The notes under the pieces were generated by a model, which saw only the letters and a list, made by a program, of their open reading frames with translations, was not told the origin of the DNA and searched no databases. Position numbers and translations under genes: made by a program. This document shows positions 6,944 through 7,734 of a DNA stretch of 7,734 nt, in pieces; positions within the stretch are counted from its first letter, which is position 1, and every line of letters starts with the position of its first letter. Origin of the DNA: CAYNGH01 sp964396845 (GTDB lineage: Bacteria; Vulcanimicrobiota; JAJTBE01; CAYNGH01); NCBI GenBank assembly GCA_964396845.1, contig CAYNGH010000157.1, positions 1 through 7,734 of the forward strand, read 5' to 3'.

Positions 6944-7734
6944 TCAATTGGCCAGTTTTGATGTGAGATCAAATATCGGCATAAGGATACCGGTAATAAA
7001 AACACCTACCACACAACCCACACAGATCATCATTGCCGGCTCCATCAACGACACCACGGTTGTAACAGTATTGTCCACCCCTTCATCCAGGTAATCCGAG
7101 GTTTTCTCCAGCATCTCCGGCACTGAACCCGACTCTTCCCCTACCCTGACCAGCTGACTGACAATCTCGGGAAAGATTGATTCTTTCTCCAGGGATACCG
7201 ACAGGGATTCGCCCTGGTTCACCCGTCTTGCTACCCGATCTATGGTATGTCGGATTATGACATTCCCGGTCCCGTCAGATATGATCCCCAAAGCATCCAG
7301 CAGGGGAACGCCACTGCTGACAAGATAAGACAGACTGCGACAGAACTGGGTTATCGACGACTGTCTGATGAGGGCGTTAAAGCCGGGTATCATAAGCAAC
7401 ACTGAATCAAATACTTTTTTGCCATTCTGAGAATTATAAAACAGCTTGATTCCAACCACAACAGCAACAACCACCAACACAAAGACTGACAGATCCCTCA
7501 CATCGGTGGCCATATTGCTGAGGCTGACAAGAAAGGCAGTCAGGGGATAGTCCCTGTTCAGGTCAACCCCGACGCTCTTGAACATTGGAATGAACCCCGG
7601 CAGAAAAACCGTAAGCAGAACATAAGCCAGAATCAGGCTGAACATAAGGATGAAGGCGGGATAAGCCATGGCGGACTTCACTTTTTTCTTTATTTTCAGA
7701 CTGCTTTCAATCATATTGGAAAGACGATGGAATA
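6944..7734 (-). CDS. gspF: GspF/PilC-family inner-membrane platform protein, 5' end missing
   Basis: Polytopic membrane protein that forms the platform of T4P/T2SS machines, on which the cytoplasmic ATPase acts to add or extract pilin subunits. The frame stays open to the right edge: six codons (FHRLSN) precede the first visible Met at 7714, so that Met is internal and the true start lies outside. The visible 262 residues match the second half of the family. A basic KIKKKVKSAMAYP segment leads into a first membrane helix (visible residues about 25-45), then a second helix (about 79-99). Next comes the second cytoplasmic T2SSF helical domain, with the family motifs SSGVPLLDAL and VGEESGSVPEML, and a last helix starting at LMEPAMMI (about 231-252) and ending PIFDL. 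The stop is TGA at 6944-6946, 38 bases before the ATPase start. Family assignment is secure; pilus versus secretion (pilC versus gspF) cannot be decided from this fragment. Confidence 0.95.
   Translation of the reverse strand, partial: FHRLSNMIESSLKIKKKVKSAMAYPAFILMFSLILAYVLLTVFLPGFIPMFKSVGVDLNRDYPLTAFLVSLSNMATDVRDLSVFVLVVVAVVVGIKLFYNSQNGKKVFDSVLLMIPGFNALIRQSSITQFCRSLSYLVSSGVPLLDALGIISDGTGNVIIRHTIDRVARRVNQGESLSVSLEKESIFPEIVSQLVRVGEESGSVPEMLEKTSDYLDEGVDNTVTTVVSLMEPAMMICVGCVVGVFITGILMPIFDLTSKLAN

Noticed and set aside
6945..6947. TTG as the start of the ATPase gene, adding 14 residues.
   Set aside because: It overlaps the platform gene's stop and lacks a ribosome-binding site, while ATG 6905 has GGAGAG at ideal spacing.

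Overview
The window is one stretch of a single minus-strand operon for a type IV pilus / type II secretion-like (T4P/T2SS) machine. Read in the direction of transcription (right to left), it holds: the C-terminal two thirds of a GspF/PilC inner-membrane platform protein (cut by the right edge); a GspE/PilB assembly ATPase with a protein-kinase-like domain fused to its N-terminus; a very large (about 1057 aa) GspK/PilX-like pilin-related protein; a small PilV/GspI-like prepilin; and the N-terminal part of a PilW/GspJ-like prepilin (cut by the left edge). The plus strand shows only antisense shadow ORFs. No RNA gene, mobile element, CRISPR array, promoter or convincing terminator was seen.

Layout: the genes are tightly packed, with gaps of 38, 45, 1 and 54 bases. 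Each internal gene has a purine-rich Shine-Dalgarno sequence, so co-transcription from a promoter beyond the right edge is likely. The gene products fit together. The platform protein and the hexameric ATPase form the motor at the cytoplasmic membrane. The three pilin-like proteins carry, or plausibly carry, a type III (prepilin peptidase) signal and look like a minor-pilin priming/tip set. No major pilin, prepilin peptidase, PilM/N/O-type alignment protein, retraction ATPase or secretin is present in the window.

The two unusual features are the fusion of a degenerate (pseudo)kinase to the ATPase, where the first N-terminal (N1/MshEN-like) half-domain would normally lie, and the giant GspK/PilX-like protein with two beta-solenoid-like blocks separated by a mostly helical insert.

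Organism: a bacterium of roughly middling GC content with good GGAG-type ribosome-binding sites. The window does not settle the phylum. A T4P-bearing anaerobic Firmicute (Clostridia-like) or a deltaproteobacterium-like lineage are guesses only.
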